Positions 26,364-35,167 of a DNA stretch of 64,000 nt are shown one piece after another (within the stretch, counting starts at the first letter, position 1; each line of letters opens with the position of its first letter). A model generated the notes under the pieces. It ran no database searches. It saw only the letters and a program-made list of their open reading frames with translations, and was not told the DNA's origin. The stretch lies in the NCBI RefSeq assembly GCF_041358175.1, contig NZ_JBGKBE010000002.1, positions 186,001 to 250,000 of the forward strand, in the 5' to 3' direction. Source of the DNA: Muriicola sp041358175. Lineage in GTDB: Bacteria > Bacteroidota > Bacteroidia > Flavobacteriales > Flavobacteriaceae. The translations under genes were made by a program, and so were the position numbers.

Positions 26364-27110
26364 ATGAAACTGTTAGAAGGAAAAAATGTCATCATTACCG
26401 GCGCTAGTCGGGGAATTGGTACAGGTATTGCCAGAATATTTGCCTCCCATGGCGCAAACGTAGCCTTTACGTATAGTTCCAGTGAAGGTCCGGCGGCCGA
26501 GTTGGAAAAAGAGCTTAGTGGGATGGGCGTAAAAGCCAAAGCCTACAAGAGTAATGCAGCAATTTTCAAAGAGTGTGAATCCCTTATTTCTGCTGTTCTG
26601 GAAGATTTTGGTGGCATTGATGTGCTGATCAATAATGCGGGAATTACCAAAGACAACCTCCTGATGCGAATGAGCGAGGAGGATTTTGATGTCGTGATAG
26701 AAATCAACCTGAAGTCTGTATTTAATATGACAAAGGCTGTTCAGAGGACCTTTTTAAAACAGCGCCACGGATCCATCATCAATATGAGTAGTGTTGTTGG
26801 GGTAAAAGGAAATGCAGGGCAGGCCAATTATGCCGCCTCAAAGGCTGGGATCATTGGTTTTACAAAATCTGTTGCCCTCGAACTTGGTTCCAGGAATATC
26901 AGATGTAATGCCATCGCCCCGGGATTTATTGAAACGGAAATGACGGGCAAACTCGATGAAAAGACAGTGCAGAGCTGGAGGGATGCTATTCCTTTGAAAA
27001 GGGGAGGATCTCCCGAAGATGTTGCGAATGCATGTCTGTTTCTTGCTTCCGACTTGTCTGCCTATGTTACGGGTCAGGTTCTCCATGTAGACGGGGGAAT
27101 GCTCACTTAG
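26364..27110 (+). CDS. fabG: 3-oxoacyl-ACP reductase FabG
   Basis: A 248-residue short-chain dehydrogenase that reduces 3-oxoacyl-ACP with NADPH in fatty acid elongation. The Rossmann motif is GASRGIGTGIA, the NNAG element is present, and the catalytic Ser-Tyr-Lys set is in NMSSVVG and NYAASKAG. The C-terminal YVTGQVLHVDGGM is typical of FabG. Its position near the lpx and fabZ genes fits fatty acid synthesis. A gap of 39 bases separates it from the next gene. Confidence 0.95.
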   Translation: MKLLEGKNVIITGASRGIGTGIARIFASHGANVAFTYSSSEGPAAELEKELSGMGVKAKAYKSNAAIFKECESLISAVLEDFGGIDVLINNAGITKDNLLMRMSEEDFDVVIEINLKSVFNMTKAVQRTFLKQRHGSIINMSSVVGVKGNAGQANYAASKAGIIGFTKSVALELGSRNIRCNAIAPGFIETEMTGKLDEKTVQSWRDAIPLKRGGSPEDVANACLFLASDLSAYVTGQVLHVDGGMLT

Positions 27111-27149
27111 CAGTATCCCATTGAAGAAAGCGACTAAAAGAAATGATTA

Positions 27150-29183
27150 ATGCAAACGGCAACCTTACTTGGCGTGCTGCTGGCAGCGCTTTTTTCCCTC
27201 CTGATTGTTCTCTGGCAATATTTTTATAAGGCAAAAAAAAGAGGCAGGCTCAACTGGATTCTGGCCTTTCTTCGCTTTATCTCAATTTTTGGAGTATTGC
27301 TAATCTTGCTTAATCCAAAGATTTCAAATGTTGGCTACCAGTTAGAAAAACATAACCTCCTTCTACTCCTCGATGACTCCCAATCGATAAAATCGGGAGG
27401 CGCCTCAGAACAGATCATGACTCTGAATGAACGAATTCTGGAAGATAAGGCTCTTGCCGAAAGATTTACACTCAGGAAATTTGCCTTTGGCTCTGAGCTA
27501 CTAAGTTCAGATAGCCTTAGCTTTTCTGCAGAAGTGTCTGATATTTCCGGAGCCCTGTCATCTGTCGACAATATTTTTGGGCGTGACAAAACCCTCGCCA
27601 TTTTAATTTCCGATGGAAATCAGACCGTCGGAAAGGCCTATGAATATATGGGAAATGATCTCAGTTATCCTGTGTATTCAGTGGTAGTAGGTGATACCAC
27701 CCGTTATGCAGATTTGAGAATTAATCAGGTTAATATCAACAAATATACATTTCTTAAAAATCGGTTTCCCGTTGAACTTTTTGTAACCCTACAAGGCAAT
27801 GAAGCCGTTGCTAGCCGTCTCAGGATCCGTATGGACGGTAAGATAGTTTACTCTAATGAGTTCCAACTTACACCTGAGGAGAACTCTAAAAAATTCAGTA
27901 CTACCCTGGAGGCCGCTGAAGTTGGACTGCGAATGATTGACATTTCCGTGGATTCTATACCGGGAGAACGGAATACAATGAATAATAAAAGGCGTATTCC
28001 AATTGAAGTAATTGATGAAAAAACAATGGTAGGTCTTATCTCTGATGTTCTACACCCCGATCTTGGAGCTTTGATCAAGGCCATAGAAAGCAATGACCAA
28101 AGAAGTGTTTCCTTGCTTTCACCGCGGGCATCGGTTGAGGAATTAAGTTCGTTTGATATATTTATTTTATATCAACCCACCCCAGCATTTCAATCGGTGT
28201 ACGACTTTTTAAAGGAGTCTGGTCTGAATACCTTTACACTAACAGGTCCCGGAACCAATTGGCGGTACCTCAACAGGATGCAGAAAGGGCTGGAGATCAG
28301 TAATTCAAATCAGACCGAAGAAATCCTACCGATTCTCAATCAGACGTTCGACCTATTTGATTTAGGGGATTTTTCAGTAGAGGATTTCCCCCCTCTCATA
28401 GGTAGCCTGGGTGAAATTCTGATCACTCAGCCTTACGAGAGTTTAATCGACCAGCAAATAAGAGGTGTAAATCTGCAGGAGCCGTTATTACCGATTATTT
28501 CTGATGGAAAAGAAAGGCATGCCTATCTCTTTGGAGAGAATATATGGAAGTGGAGGGTACAGAGTTACCGCAATGATGAGAATTTCAACAATTTCGACAA
28601 TTTCATAAATAAGATCATTTTATATCTCACTTCCGACGGGAAACGAGATCGACTTTCGATAGAATACGAACAGCTGTACAGTGCGGTTACAGAGAAAAAA
28701 ATAAAGGCAACTTTTACGGATGAAACCTACGTCTTCAAGAAGGATGCCACTTTAACATTGAGGATCAACAGTACAGCTGATGAATTTAAAAGCGAGCAGA
28801 CCATGCTGTTTAGTGGCGACCATTATGAGGCAGGACTGGGTAACCTGAAAGAAGGAGATTATACTTTTTCAGTCTCCGTAGAAGGCGAAAACCTGCAAAA
28901 AGGAGGTCGTTTTACGATCGAGGAGTTTAACCTGGAACAGTTATTCGTTTCCAGTGATGCTGATCAGCTCAGGGACCTTTCCGAAGGAAGTGGGGGCCAA
29001 CTTTATCACCCTGATGAAATAGAGAATATGTTAAATGAACTCAAAGAAAATCCAGGCCTGGCCCCAACACAGAAAAGCATTGAAAATGTCGTATCTTTGA
29101 TCGATTTTAAAATAATGTTCGCGATAATCATTCTCGCTTTTACTACCGAATGGTTGATCAGAAAATATAACGGATTAATATAA
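27150..29183 (+). CDS. Membrane-anchored VWA-like hypothetical protein
   Basis: A 677-residue protein with two N-terminal membrane segments (about 5-25 and 35-52) and one near the C-terminus (about 650-668). Between them a VWA-like domain begins with LLLLDDSQSIKSG, whose DxSxS pattern fits a metal-ion-dependent adhesion site. A beta-rich periplasmic region follows. The layout resembles the BatA/BatB-like and 'VWA domain-containing' membrane proteins of Bacteroidota, but no MoxR ATPase is adjacent. The gap to the prohibitin-like gene is 10 bases, so the two may act together. Function unknown. Confidence 0.75.
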   Translation: MQTATLLGVLLAALFSLLIVLWQYFYKAKKRGRLNWILAFLRFISIFGVLLILLNPKISNVGYQLEKHNLLLLLDDSQSIKSGGASEQIMTLNERILEDKALAERFTLRKFAFGSELLSSDSLSFSAEVSDISGALSSVDNIFGRDKTLAILISDGNQTVGKAYEYMGNDLSYPVYSVVVGDTTRYADLRINQVNINKYTFLKNRFPVELFVTLQGNEAVASRLRIRMDGKIVYSNEFQLTPEENSKKFSTTLEAAEVGLRMIDISVDSIPGERNTMNNKRRIPIEVIDEKTMVGLISDVLHPDLGALIKAIESNDQRSVSLLSPRASVEELSSFDIFILYQPTPAFQSVYDFLKESGLNTFTLTGPGTNWRYLNRMQKGLEISNSNQTEEILPILNQTFDLFDLGDFSVEDFPPLIGSLGEILITQPYESLIDQQIRGVNLQEPLLPIISDGKERHAYLFGENIWKWRVQSYRNDENFNNFDNFINKIILYLTSDGKRDRLSIEYEQLYSAVTEKKIKATFTDETYVFKKDATLTLRINSTADEFKSEQTMLFSGDHYEAGLGNLKEGDYTFSVSVEGENLQKGGRFTIEEFNLEQLFVSSDADQLRDLSEGSGGQLYHPDEIENMLNELKENPGLAPTQKSIENVVSLIDFKIMFAIIILAFTTEWLIRKYNGLI

Positions 29184-29193
29184 AAATTAAAAA

Positions 29194-30009
29194 ATGGACA
29201 AACTTCCAAAAATTGCTTTACCCGCAGTATTTATCATCATTGTATTGGTGATTCTGATTTCAAAATCAGCTATCACTATTGGCTCCGGAGAGGCCGGAGT
29301 TCTTTACCGAACCTTTGGAGATGGTGTTGTTACCGATGAACCACCCCTGGGAGAAGGATTTCACCTTGTAGCTCCCTGGAACAAGGTTTTTGTTTACGAA
29401 GTAAGACAACAGGAAGTATTTGAAAAAATGCAGGTACTTTCGTCTAATGGACTGGAGATCAAACTGGATGCTTCTGCCTGGTTTGAGCCTAAGTTCGAGG
29501 ACCTTGGAAAATTGCATCAGGAGAAAGGCGAGGCCTATGTGCAACGCATACTTTTACCCACAATTCGTTCAGCTGCCCGTAGTGTTGTAGGACGTTATAC
29601 TCCGGAACAATTGTATTCCAGTAAAAGGGATGCTATTCAGGCTGAGATTTTTGAGGAAACTAAAAAGATCGTTGATGGTCAGTATATTCAACTAAATGAA
29701 GTTCTCGTAAGGGATGTTACACTGCCCCCAACTATTAAAGAGGCTATTGAAAGAAAGCTAAAACAGGAACAGGAATCCCTGGAATATGAATTTCGTCTGA
29801 TCACCGCAGATAAAGAGGCCCAAAGGCAGATCATTGAGGCTCAGGGTAAGGCTGATGCCAACCGAATTCTCAGCGCTTCCCTTACAGACAAAATTTTACA
29901 GGACAAGGGAATCGAAGCTACCCTGAAACTTTCTGAATCACCCAATGCCAAAATAGTGGTAGTGGGCTCAGGAGATTCTGGATTGCCTTTGATTTTAGGA
30001 AATAATTAG
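29194..30009 (+). CDS. Prohibitin-like SPFH/Band 7 protein
   Basis: A 271-residue protein with one N-terminal membrane anchor (about residues 8-28) followed by the SPFH domain (GSGEAGVLYRTFGDG). A charged coiled-coil with ITADKEAQRQIIEAQGKADANRI, typical of prohibitins, follows. Such proteins form large membrane-bound rings and are linked to protease control and membrane microdomains. It follows the VWA-like protein by 10 bases. The his leader region begins right after its stop. Confidence 0.9.
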   Translation: MDKLPKIALPAVFIIIVLVILISKSAITIGSGEAGVLYRTFGDGVVTDEPPLGEGFHLVAPWNKVFVYEVRQQEVFEKMQVLSSNGLEIKLDASAWFEPKFEDLGKLHQEKGEAYVQRILLPTIRSAARSVVGRYTPEQLYSSKRDAIQAEIFEETKKIVDGQYIQLNEVLVRDVTLPPTIKEAIERKLKQEQESLEYEFRLITADKEAQRQIIEAQGKADANRILSASLTDKILQDKGIEATLKLSESPNAKIVVVGSGDSGLPLILGNN

Positions 30010-30021
30010 TAAAATCAAATT

Positions 30022-30051
30022 TTTGTAGGTTTAAAATAAATTCTACATTTG
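30022..30051 (+). promoter_or_regulatory. his operon promoter
   Basis: TTTG at 30022-30025, an 18-base spacer and TACATTTG at 30044-30051 match the Bacteroidota consensus closely. The expected start of transcription, about 6 bases after the box, falls next to the leader-peptide ATG at 30059, so the leader mRNA would have almost no 5' untranslated region. Confidence 0.72.
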
Positions 30052-30058
30052 CCTCAGT

Positions 30059-30112
30059 ATGAGAAATAACAATACACATCATCATTTCCTCACTTGCCCT
30101 CAAGCAGGCTAG
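30059..30112 (+). CDS. his operon leader peptide
   Basis: A 17-codon reading frame, MRNNNTHHHFLTCPQAG, with three consecutive His codons (CAT) in a row. It stops 32 bases before a strong terminator hairpin that precedes hisG. This is the layout of a classical attenuator: ribosome stalling at His codons when His-tRNA is scarce would favour readthrough. The coding assignment rests on position, the His run and the promoter; it is far too short for conservation tests by eye. Confidence 0.75.
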   Translation: MRNNNTHHHFLTCPQAG

Positions 30113-30143
30113 GATTGATTTGTTGTATTTACACGATATCCGG

Positions 30144-30176
30144 ACCCGTTTGAGCAATCAAACGGGTTTTGTTTTT
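30144..30176 (+). terminator. Attenuator terminator upstream of hisG
   Basis: A perfect 10-bp stem (ACCCGTTTGA / TCAAACGGGT) with a GCAA tetraloop, followed by TTTGTTTTT. It lies between the His-rich leader peptide and hisG, 24 bases before the hisG ATG, and so should regulate entry into the operon. I could not define a convincing antiterminator by eye. Confidence 0.85.
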
Positions 30177-30199
30177 CAAGATTAAATAAAAGAAAAGGC

Positions 30200-31054
30200 A
30201 TGAAATTAAAAATCGCTATCCAGAAATCAGGTCGTCTCAACGAAGATTCCCTGAAAATCCTAAAGGACTGTGGTATCTCCATAGACAATGGGAAGGATCA
30301 GCTAAAGGCATCTGCCAGAAATTTTCCCATGGAAGTGTTTTATCTCCGTAATGGGGATATCCCTCAGTATTTGCGAGACGGGGTGGTGGATGTGGCCATC
30401 ATAGGGGAAAATGTACTGGTTGAGAAAGGAGAAGACCTGAGAGTTGCCGAAAAACTTGGCTTTTCTAAATGCCGTGTATCCCTCGCGGTTCCCAAGTCGA
30501 ACAAATATGAATCTGTCAGGGACCTGGAGGGAAAACGAATAGCGACCTCTTATCCCAATACCGTAGCCTCGTATTTAAAGAAGAAAGGGGTTGAAGCCGA
30601 ATTGCATATTATTAGCGGATCTGTAGAGATCGCACCTAATATCGGTCTTGCCGATGCCGTCTGTGATATAGTTTCCAGCGGGAGTACCCTTTTTAAAAAC
30701 AACCTTAAGGAAGTAGAAAAAATACTCACCAGCGAGGCAGTGCTTGCTGTGTCACCCAACATTGGAGCTGAACAGGAGGAAGTATTATCAAAATTACTGT
30801 TCCGGATACGCTCTGTACTCACGGCCCGATTGTCAAAATACGTACTGATGAATGTGCCCAATGATAAAATTGACACTATCATCAGTTTGCTACCAGGGAT
30901 GCGTAGTCCGACAGTGCTGCCTTTGGCGGAAGAAGGATGGAGCTCAGTACACACGGTTATCAACAGAGATAAATTCTGGGAAGTAATAGACGAATTAAGA
31001 CAAGCAGGAGCAGAAGGTATTCTGGTTTGTCCAATAGAAAAAATGGTAATATAG
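30200..31054 (+). CDS. hisG: ATP phosphoribosyltransferase HisG (long form)
   Basis: A 284-residue enzyme for the first committed step of histidine synthesis. The length shows the long form with a C-terminal regulatory domain (about 210-284) that binds histidine, so no HisZ partner is needed. KIAIQKSGRLNEDS starts the catalytic domain, and the PRPP-binding segment is DIVSSGSTLF. It is the first gene of the operon behind the attenuator; hisD starts 5 bases after its stop. Confidence 0.96.
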   Translation: MKLKIAIQKSGRLNEDSLKILKDCGISIDNGKDQLKASARNFPMEVFYLRNGDIPQYLRDGVVDVAIIGENVLVEKGEDLRVAEKLGFSKCRVSLAVPKSNKYESVRDLEGKRIATSYPNTVASYLKKKGVEAELHIISGSVEIAPNIGLADAVCDIVSSGSTLFKNNLKEVEKILTSEAVLAVSPNIGAEQEEVLSKLLFRIRSVLTARLSKYVLMNVPNDKIDTIISLLPGMRSPTVLPLAEEGWSSVHTVINRDKFWEVIDELRQAGAEGILVCPIEKMVI

Positions 31055-31059
31055 TTCCA

Positions 31060-32364
31060 ATGGAAAAGTATTTCAATCCGGCACGCGAAGAATGGGAATC
31101 CTTACTTGCCCGCCCTACCCAAACGGTTGATGACATCGAGAACACGGTGCGTTCCATTTTTTCAGCTGTCAAAGAAAGAGGCGATGCGGCGGTAAACGAA
31201 TATACAGCGAATTATGACGGGGTCTCCATGGAGTCTTCATCAGTTACGCCTCAGGAACTTCAATCAGCTGCCGAATCCCTGGAAGAGCCTTTAAAGAAAG
31301 CCATACAAAGGGCATATGCCAATATCTGGAAATTTCACGAAGCTCAGAAAACAACAGAGCTCAAGGTTGAAACTTCACCCGGGGTTAGCTGCTGGCAAAA
31401 GAAAAAACCAATTCAGAAAGTGGGTTTGTATATTCCCGGTGGAACAGCTCCCTTATTCTCAACTATCCTTATGTTGGCGATTCCTGCTAAACTTGCCGGA
31501 TGCAACGAGATTGTCATGTGTAGTCCGCCCGACAAAAATGGAAATCTACCTGCTGTGGTTTTGTATACAGCAGCTCTCTGTGGAGTTTCAAAGGTGTATA
31601 AAGTAGGAGGGATACAGGCAATAGCTGCTCTCACTTTTGGAACGGAGACTATCCCCAAAGTATTTAAGATATTCGGCCCGGGGAACCAGTATGTCACAGT
31701 TGCCAAACAGCTGGCTACCCGCTATGGCGTTTCCATAGATATGCCGGCAGGACCCAGTGAATTGCTTGTAATGGCCGATGATACTGCTGTTCCAGAGTTT
31801 ATCGCCTCCGACTTGCTGAGTCAGGCTGAACACGGAGTTGACAGTCAGGTAATGCTGATTACTACTTCCAAGGGTCTTTTAGAGAAAGTTGAGGAGGAAG
31901 TCAGATTGCAGCTTCGGAATCTCCCTCGAAAGGAAATCGCCAATAGGGCTATATCCAATAGCAAACTCATCTATATCTCCGATGCGGCTGCAGCCGTAGA
32001 CCTGATCAATGAATACGGACCTGAACACTATATACTGTGTGTTGCAGATGAAGAATACTATCTTGAAAATACCATTAATGCGGGATCTGTTTTTATAGGG
32101 AACTATACCCCTGAAAGTGCAGGAGACTATGCTTCAGGGACCAATCATACCCTGCCTACGAATGGATACGCCAGGCAGTATAGCGGCGTAAACCTTGACA
32201 GTTTTATGAAGAGCATCACCTTTCAGAAAATCACAAAAGAAGGAATATTAGATCTCGGGGAGACCATTGAAATTATGGCCGAGGCTGAGGGGCTACAAGC
32301 CCATAAAAATGCAGTAACCCTCAGACTGGAAAGTATTAAAAATTCGATTAAAGCAGATGCCTAG
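31060..32364 (+). CDS. hisD: Histidinol dehydrogenase
   Basis: A 434-residue zinc enzyme that oxidises histidinol to histidine in two NAD-linked steps. I start it at the ATG at 31060, after the hisG stop; an upstream in-frame start inside hisG is rejected. Signatures include VGLYIPGGTAPLFST, GPGNQYVTVAKQ, DMPAGPSEL, the catalytic-region NEYGPEHY and SGTNHTLPT. It follows hisG and overlaps or abuts hisC. Confidence 0.96.
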   Translation: MEKYFNPAREEWESLLARPTQTVDDIENTVRSIFSAVKERGDAAVNEYTANYDGVSMESSSVTPQELQSAAESLEEPLKKAIQRAYANIWKFHEAQKTTELKVETSPGVSCWQKKKPIQKVGLYIPGGTAPLFSTILMLAIPAKLAGCNEIVMCSPPDKNGNLPAVVLYTAALCGVSKVYKVGGIQAIAALTFGTETIPKVFKIFGPGNQYVTVAKQLATRYGVSIDMPAGPSELLVMADDTAVPEFIASDLLSQAEHGVDSQVMLITTSKGLLEKVEEEVRLQLRNLPRKEIANRAISNSKLIYISDAAAAVDLINEYGPEHYILCVADEEYYLENTINAGSVFIGNYTPESAGDYASGTNHTLPTNGYARQYSGVNLDSFMKSITFQKITKEGILDLGETIEIMAEAEGLQAHKNAVTLRLESIKNSIKADA

Positions 32365-32365
32365 G

Positions 32366-33430
32366 ATGAGTACAGAGAAAAAATCATCCCCATTTAACCT
32401 TCAACGGCTCATAAGAGAAAACGTCAGGAAAATGACGCCCTATTCTTCGGCCAGGGATGAGTACGTATCTGATGGTTCAGAAAAAATATTCCTGGACGCC
32501 AATGAAAATCCCTTTGAAAATGGCTTAAACCGATATCCTGACCCCAGGCAGCGAAATCTGAAATCTGAAATAGCAAGCAGAAAAGGGATCAATGAAAATA
32601 AGATCTTACTGGGCAATGGTAGCGACGAAGTTTTAGACCTGCTCTTCCGTGCCTTTTGTGAACCTGCAAAAGATAAGGTGATTACAGTACCTCCCACTTA
32701 CGGGATGTATGGAGTTCTGGCTTCCCTGAATGACGTGGAAAATACAAAGGTTGAGATGAATCCTGATTTCACCCTGAACCTCAGGAAGATAAACGAGGCA
32801 GTGGATGTAAATACCAAACTCATATTTGTCTGCTCCCCGAACAATCCGTCCGGGAATAGTATTCCTGTAGAGCAAATTGAGGCGCTGTTAGGCTTTTTTA
32901 ATGGGCTGGTGGTGATTGATGAGGCTTATATCGACTTCTCCGAACAGAGGAGCTGGATAGAGTCTCTGAAGGAGTATCCCAACCTCGTGGTTACTCAGAC
33001 CTTTTCCAAGGCATATGGGATGGCAGGAATAAGATTGGGGTTGTGTTTTGCCTCCGAAGAGGTGATCACTATACTCAACAGAATAAAACCACCCTATAAT
33101 GTGAATGAACTTACGCAGCGCAAGGCGATGGATCGCCTGCAGAACTGGGATCTTATTCAGGAAGAAATCGACATTCTTCGATCTGAAAGAGAAAAGTTAA
33201 AAAAGGCAATGGCATCTCTTCCTTTTGTGAAACAAGTGTATCACAGTGATGCCAACTTTATCCTTGTGAAAGTCGATAACGCCGACAAGCGCTACGAGGA
33301 ATTATTAAATCAGGGATTCATTGTAAGGAACCGCACTAATCAAGCCCTTTGTTCAAATGGCCTTCGCTTTACTATAGGCACCCCATCAGAAAACGACCGT
33401 TTAATCACGGCATTAAATAAAATGAAATGA
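32366..33430 (+). CDS. hisC: Histidinol-phosphate aminotransferase
   Basis: A PLP-dependent class II aminotransferase of 354 residues from the ATG at 32366. An ATG at 32357 would add three residues and overlap hisD by 8 bases. The PLP lysine lies in TQTFSKAYGMAGIRLG. Other signatures are LDANENPF, GNGSDEVLDL and SPNNPSGN. It converts imidazole acetol phosphate and glutamate to histidinol phosphate. The stop overlaps hisB by 4 bases (ATGA). Confidence 0.95.
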   Translation: MSTEKKSSPFNLQRLIRENVRKMTPYSSARDEYVSDGSEKIFLDANENPFENGLNRYPDPRQRNLKSEIASRKGINENKILLGNGSDEVLDLLFRAFCEPAKDKVITVPPTYGMYGVLASLNDVENTKVEMNPDFTLNLRKINEAVDVNTKLIFVCSPNNPSGNSIPVEQIEALLGFFNGLVVIDEAYIDFSEQRSWIESLKEYPNLVVTQTFSKAYGMAGIRLGLCFASEEVITILNRIKPPYNVNELTQRKAMDRLQNWDLIQEEIDILRSEREKLKKAMASLPFVKQVYHSDANFILVKVDNADKRYEELLNQGFIVRNRTNQALCSNGLRFTIGTPSENDRLITALNKMK

Positions 33431-34575
33431 AAAACAGCTCCAAGACAAAAGTGTTGTTTATTGACAGGGATGGCACCCTTATCAGGGAACCGGCTGACGA
33501 GCAGATCGATGCGTTTGAAAAGTTAGATTTCTATCCTGAAGTATTTACCTACCTGGGGCGGATTGCAAGGGAATTATCCTATGAACTGGTCATGGTAACC
33601 AATCAGGACGGATTGGGCACTGAGGCCTTTCCCGAAGATACGTTCTGGCCCCTTCAGGAGTTTATCATGAAAACCCTGGAAAAAGAAGGAATTGTTTTTC
33701 AGGAGGTCTGTATCGACAAAACCTTTCCTGAACAAAATGCAGATACCCGAAAACCGGCAACCGGACTGCTGACAAAATACTTTGCTGAAGACTACGACTT
33801 AGAAAATTCCTATGTCATTGGCGACAGGCTTACCGATATTGAACTTGCAAAAAACCTGGGAGCGAAAGGGATTTTCATCAATAATAATACGGATCTGGGG
33901 AATGATGAACTGAGCTCAGGAATGGAAGAAATTACTGCCTGTATAGCCCTGGAGACCAATTCATGGAAAGAGATTTACAATTTTTTAAAGGTTGAAGACC
34001 GGGTAGCACATCATAAAAGGAAGACAAAGGAAACCCAGATTTCGATCCGTCTCAACCTTGATGGGAAAGGAGAGAGTAATATCTCAACAGGCCTTCCTTT
34101 TTTTGATCATATGTTAGACCAGATTGCAAGACACGGGCAATTAGATCTTGAGATTGCGGTTAAGGGCGATCTGGAAATTGATGAACACCATACAATTGAA
34201 GACACGGCCATTGCCCTGGGAGAAGTATTTCACAAAGCATTAGGGTCAAAACTCGGAATTGAACGGTATGGGTTCTGCCTACCTATGGATGACTGCCTGG
34301 CTCAGGTTGCCATCGATTTTGGTGGCCGCAACTGGCTGGTTTGGGATGCTGAATTCAGGAGGGAAATGATAGGAGATATGCCCACTGAAATGTTTGTTCA
34401 CTTTTTTAAATCCTTTACAGATGGTGCTAAGGCAAATCTTAACATCAAGGCTGAGGGAACAAACGAACATCACAAAATTGAGGCGATTTTTAAGGCCTTT
34501 GCCAAGGCGATCAAAATGGCGGTAAAACGCGATACGGACAAAATGATATTGCCTTCAACAAAAGGTACCTTATAA
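33427..34575 (+). CDS. hisB: Bifunctional histidinol-phosphatase / imidazoleglycerol-phosphate dehydratase
   Basis: A 382-residue fusion. Residues 1-165 are a HAD phosphatase with FIDRDGTLI (nucleophile and acid aspartates), VTNQDG, and a cysteine loop that lacks a complete zinc-binding set. Residues about 190-382 are the dehydratase with FFDHMLDQIARHG, DEHHTIEDTAIALG and the C-terminal NEHHKIEAIFKA manganese sites. The fusion is like that of enterobacteria and many Bacteroidota. The start overlaps hisC by 4 bases, and hisH follows after 10. Confidence 0.95.
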   Translation: MKNSSKTKVLFIDRDGTLIREPADEQIDAFEKLDFYPEVFTYLGRIARELSYELVMVTNQDGLGTEAFPEDTFWPLQEFIMKTLEKEGIVFQEVCIDKTFPEQNADTRKPATGLLTKYFAEDYDLENSYVIGDRLTDIELAKNLGAKGIFINNNTDLGNDELSSGMEEITACIALETNSWKEIYNFLKVEDRVAHHKRKTKETQISIRLNLDGKGESNISTGLPFFDHMLDQIARHGQLDLEIAVKGDLEIDEHHTIEDTAIALGEVFHKALGSKLGIERYGFCLPMDDCLAQVAIDFGGRNWLVWDAEFRREMIGDMPTEMFVHFFKSFTDGAKANLNIKAEGTNEHHKIEAIFKAFAKAIKMAVKRDTDKMILPSTKGTL

Positions 34576-34585
34576 GGAGTATGTT

Positions 34586-35167
34586 ATGAAAATCGTTATT
34601 ATCGACTATGGAGCTGGTAATATTCAGAGTATTCAGTTTGCCCTGGAACGTCTGGGGTATTCGGCCGTACTCTCTGATGATCCCAATGAAATCAGGAATG
34701 CCGATAAGGTGATCTTTCCCGGTGTGGGGGAAGCCAGCAGTGCAATGAAAAAATTAGTGGAAAGTGGTCTCGACAAGGTTATTCCTGAATTAACACAGCC
34801 CGTTCTGGGGATTTGTCTCGGGATGCAGCTTATGTGTGCATCTTCTGAAGAAGGTAATACTACAGGTCTTGGCATATATGATGTGGATGTGGTGAGGTTT
34901 AGCAGGAAGGTAAAAGTACCGCAGATCGGCTGGAATCAGATCAGGGAATTAAAATCGCCCTTATTCAAGGGAATACCTGAGAATGAATACATTTACCTGG
35001 TGCACAGCTATTACGCTCCCTTAAGCAAGGATACCATAGCAGTAACTGATTATGAACTTCCCTACAGTAGCGCTATGGGAAAAAATAATTTCTGGGGAGT
35101 ACAATTTCATCCTGAGAAAAGCAGTGATATCGGGGAGCGGATTTTAAACAATTTTATCAACCTATAA
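34586..35167 (+). CDS. hisH: Imidazole glycerol phosphate synthase, glutaminase subunit
   Basis: A 193-residue class I glutamine amidotransferase that feeds ammonia to HisF. The catalytic triad is the cysteine in GICLGMQLM and the His/Glu pair in QFHPEKSSD. The IDYGAGNI start and PQIGWNQI segment are typical. It ends directly before the hisA ATG. The partner hisF is two genes further on. Confidence 0.95.
   Translation: MKIVIIDYGAGNIQSIQFALERLGYSAVLSDDPNEIRNADKVIFPGVGEASSAMKKLVESGLDKVIPELTQPVLGICLGMQLMCASSEEGNTTGLGIYDVDVVRFSRKVKVPQIGWNQIRELKSPLFKGIPENEYIYLVHSYYAPLSKDTIAVTDYELPYSSAMGKNNFWGVQFHPEKSSDIGERILNNFINL

Noticed and set aside
30113..30160. A specific antiterminator pairing for the his attenuator
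   Set aside because: The GATTGATTTG stretch pairs only weakly with the 3' terminator arm; I could not define a convincing alternative stem by eye.
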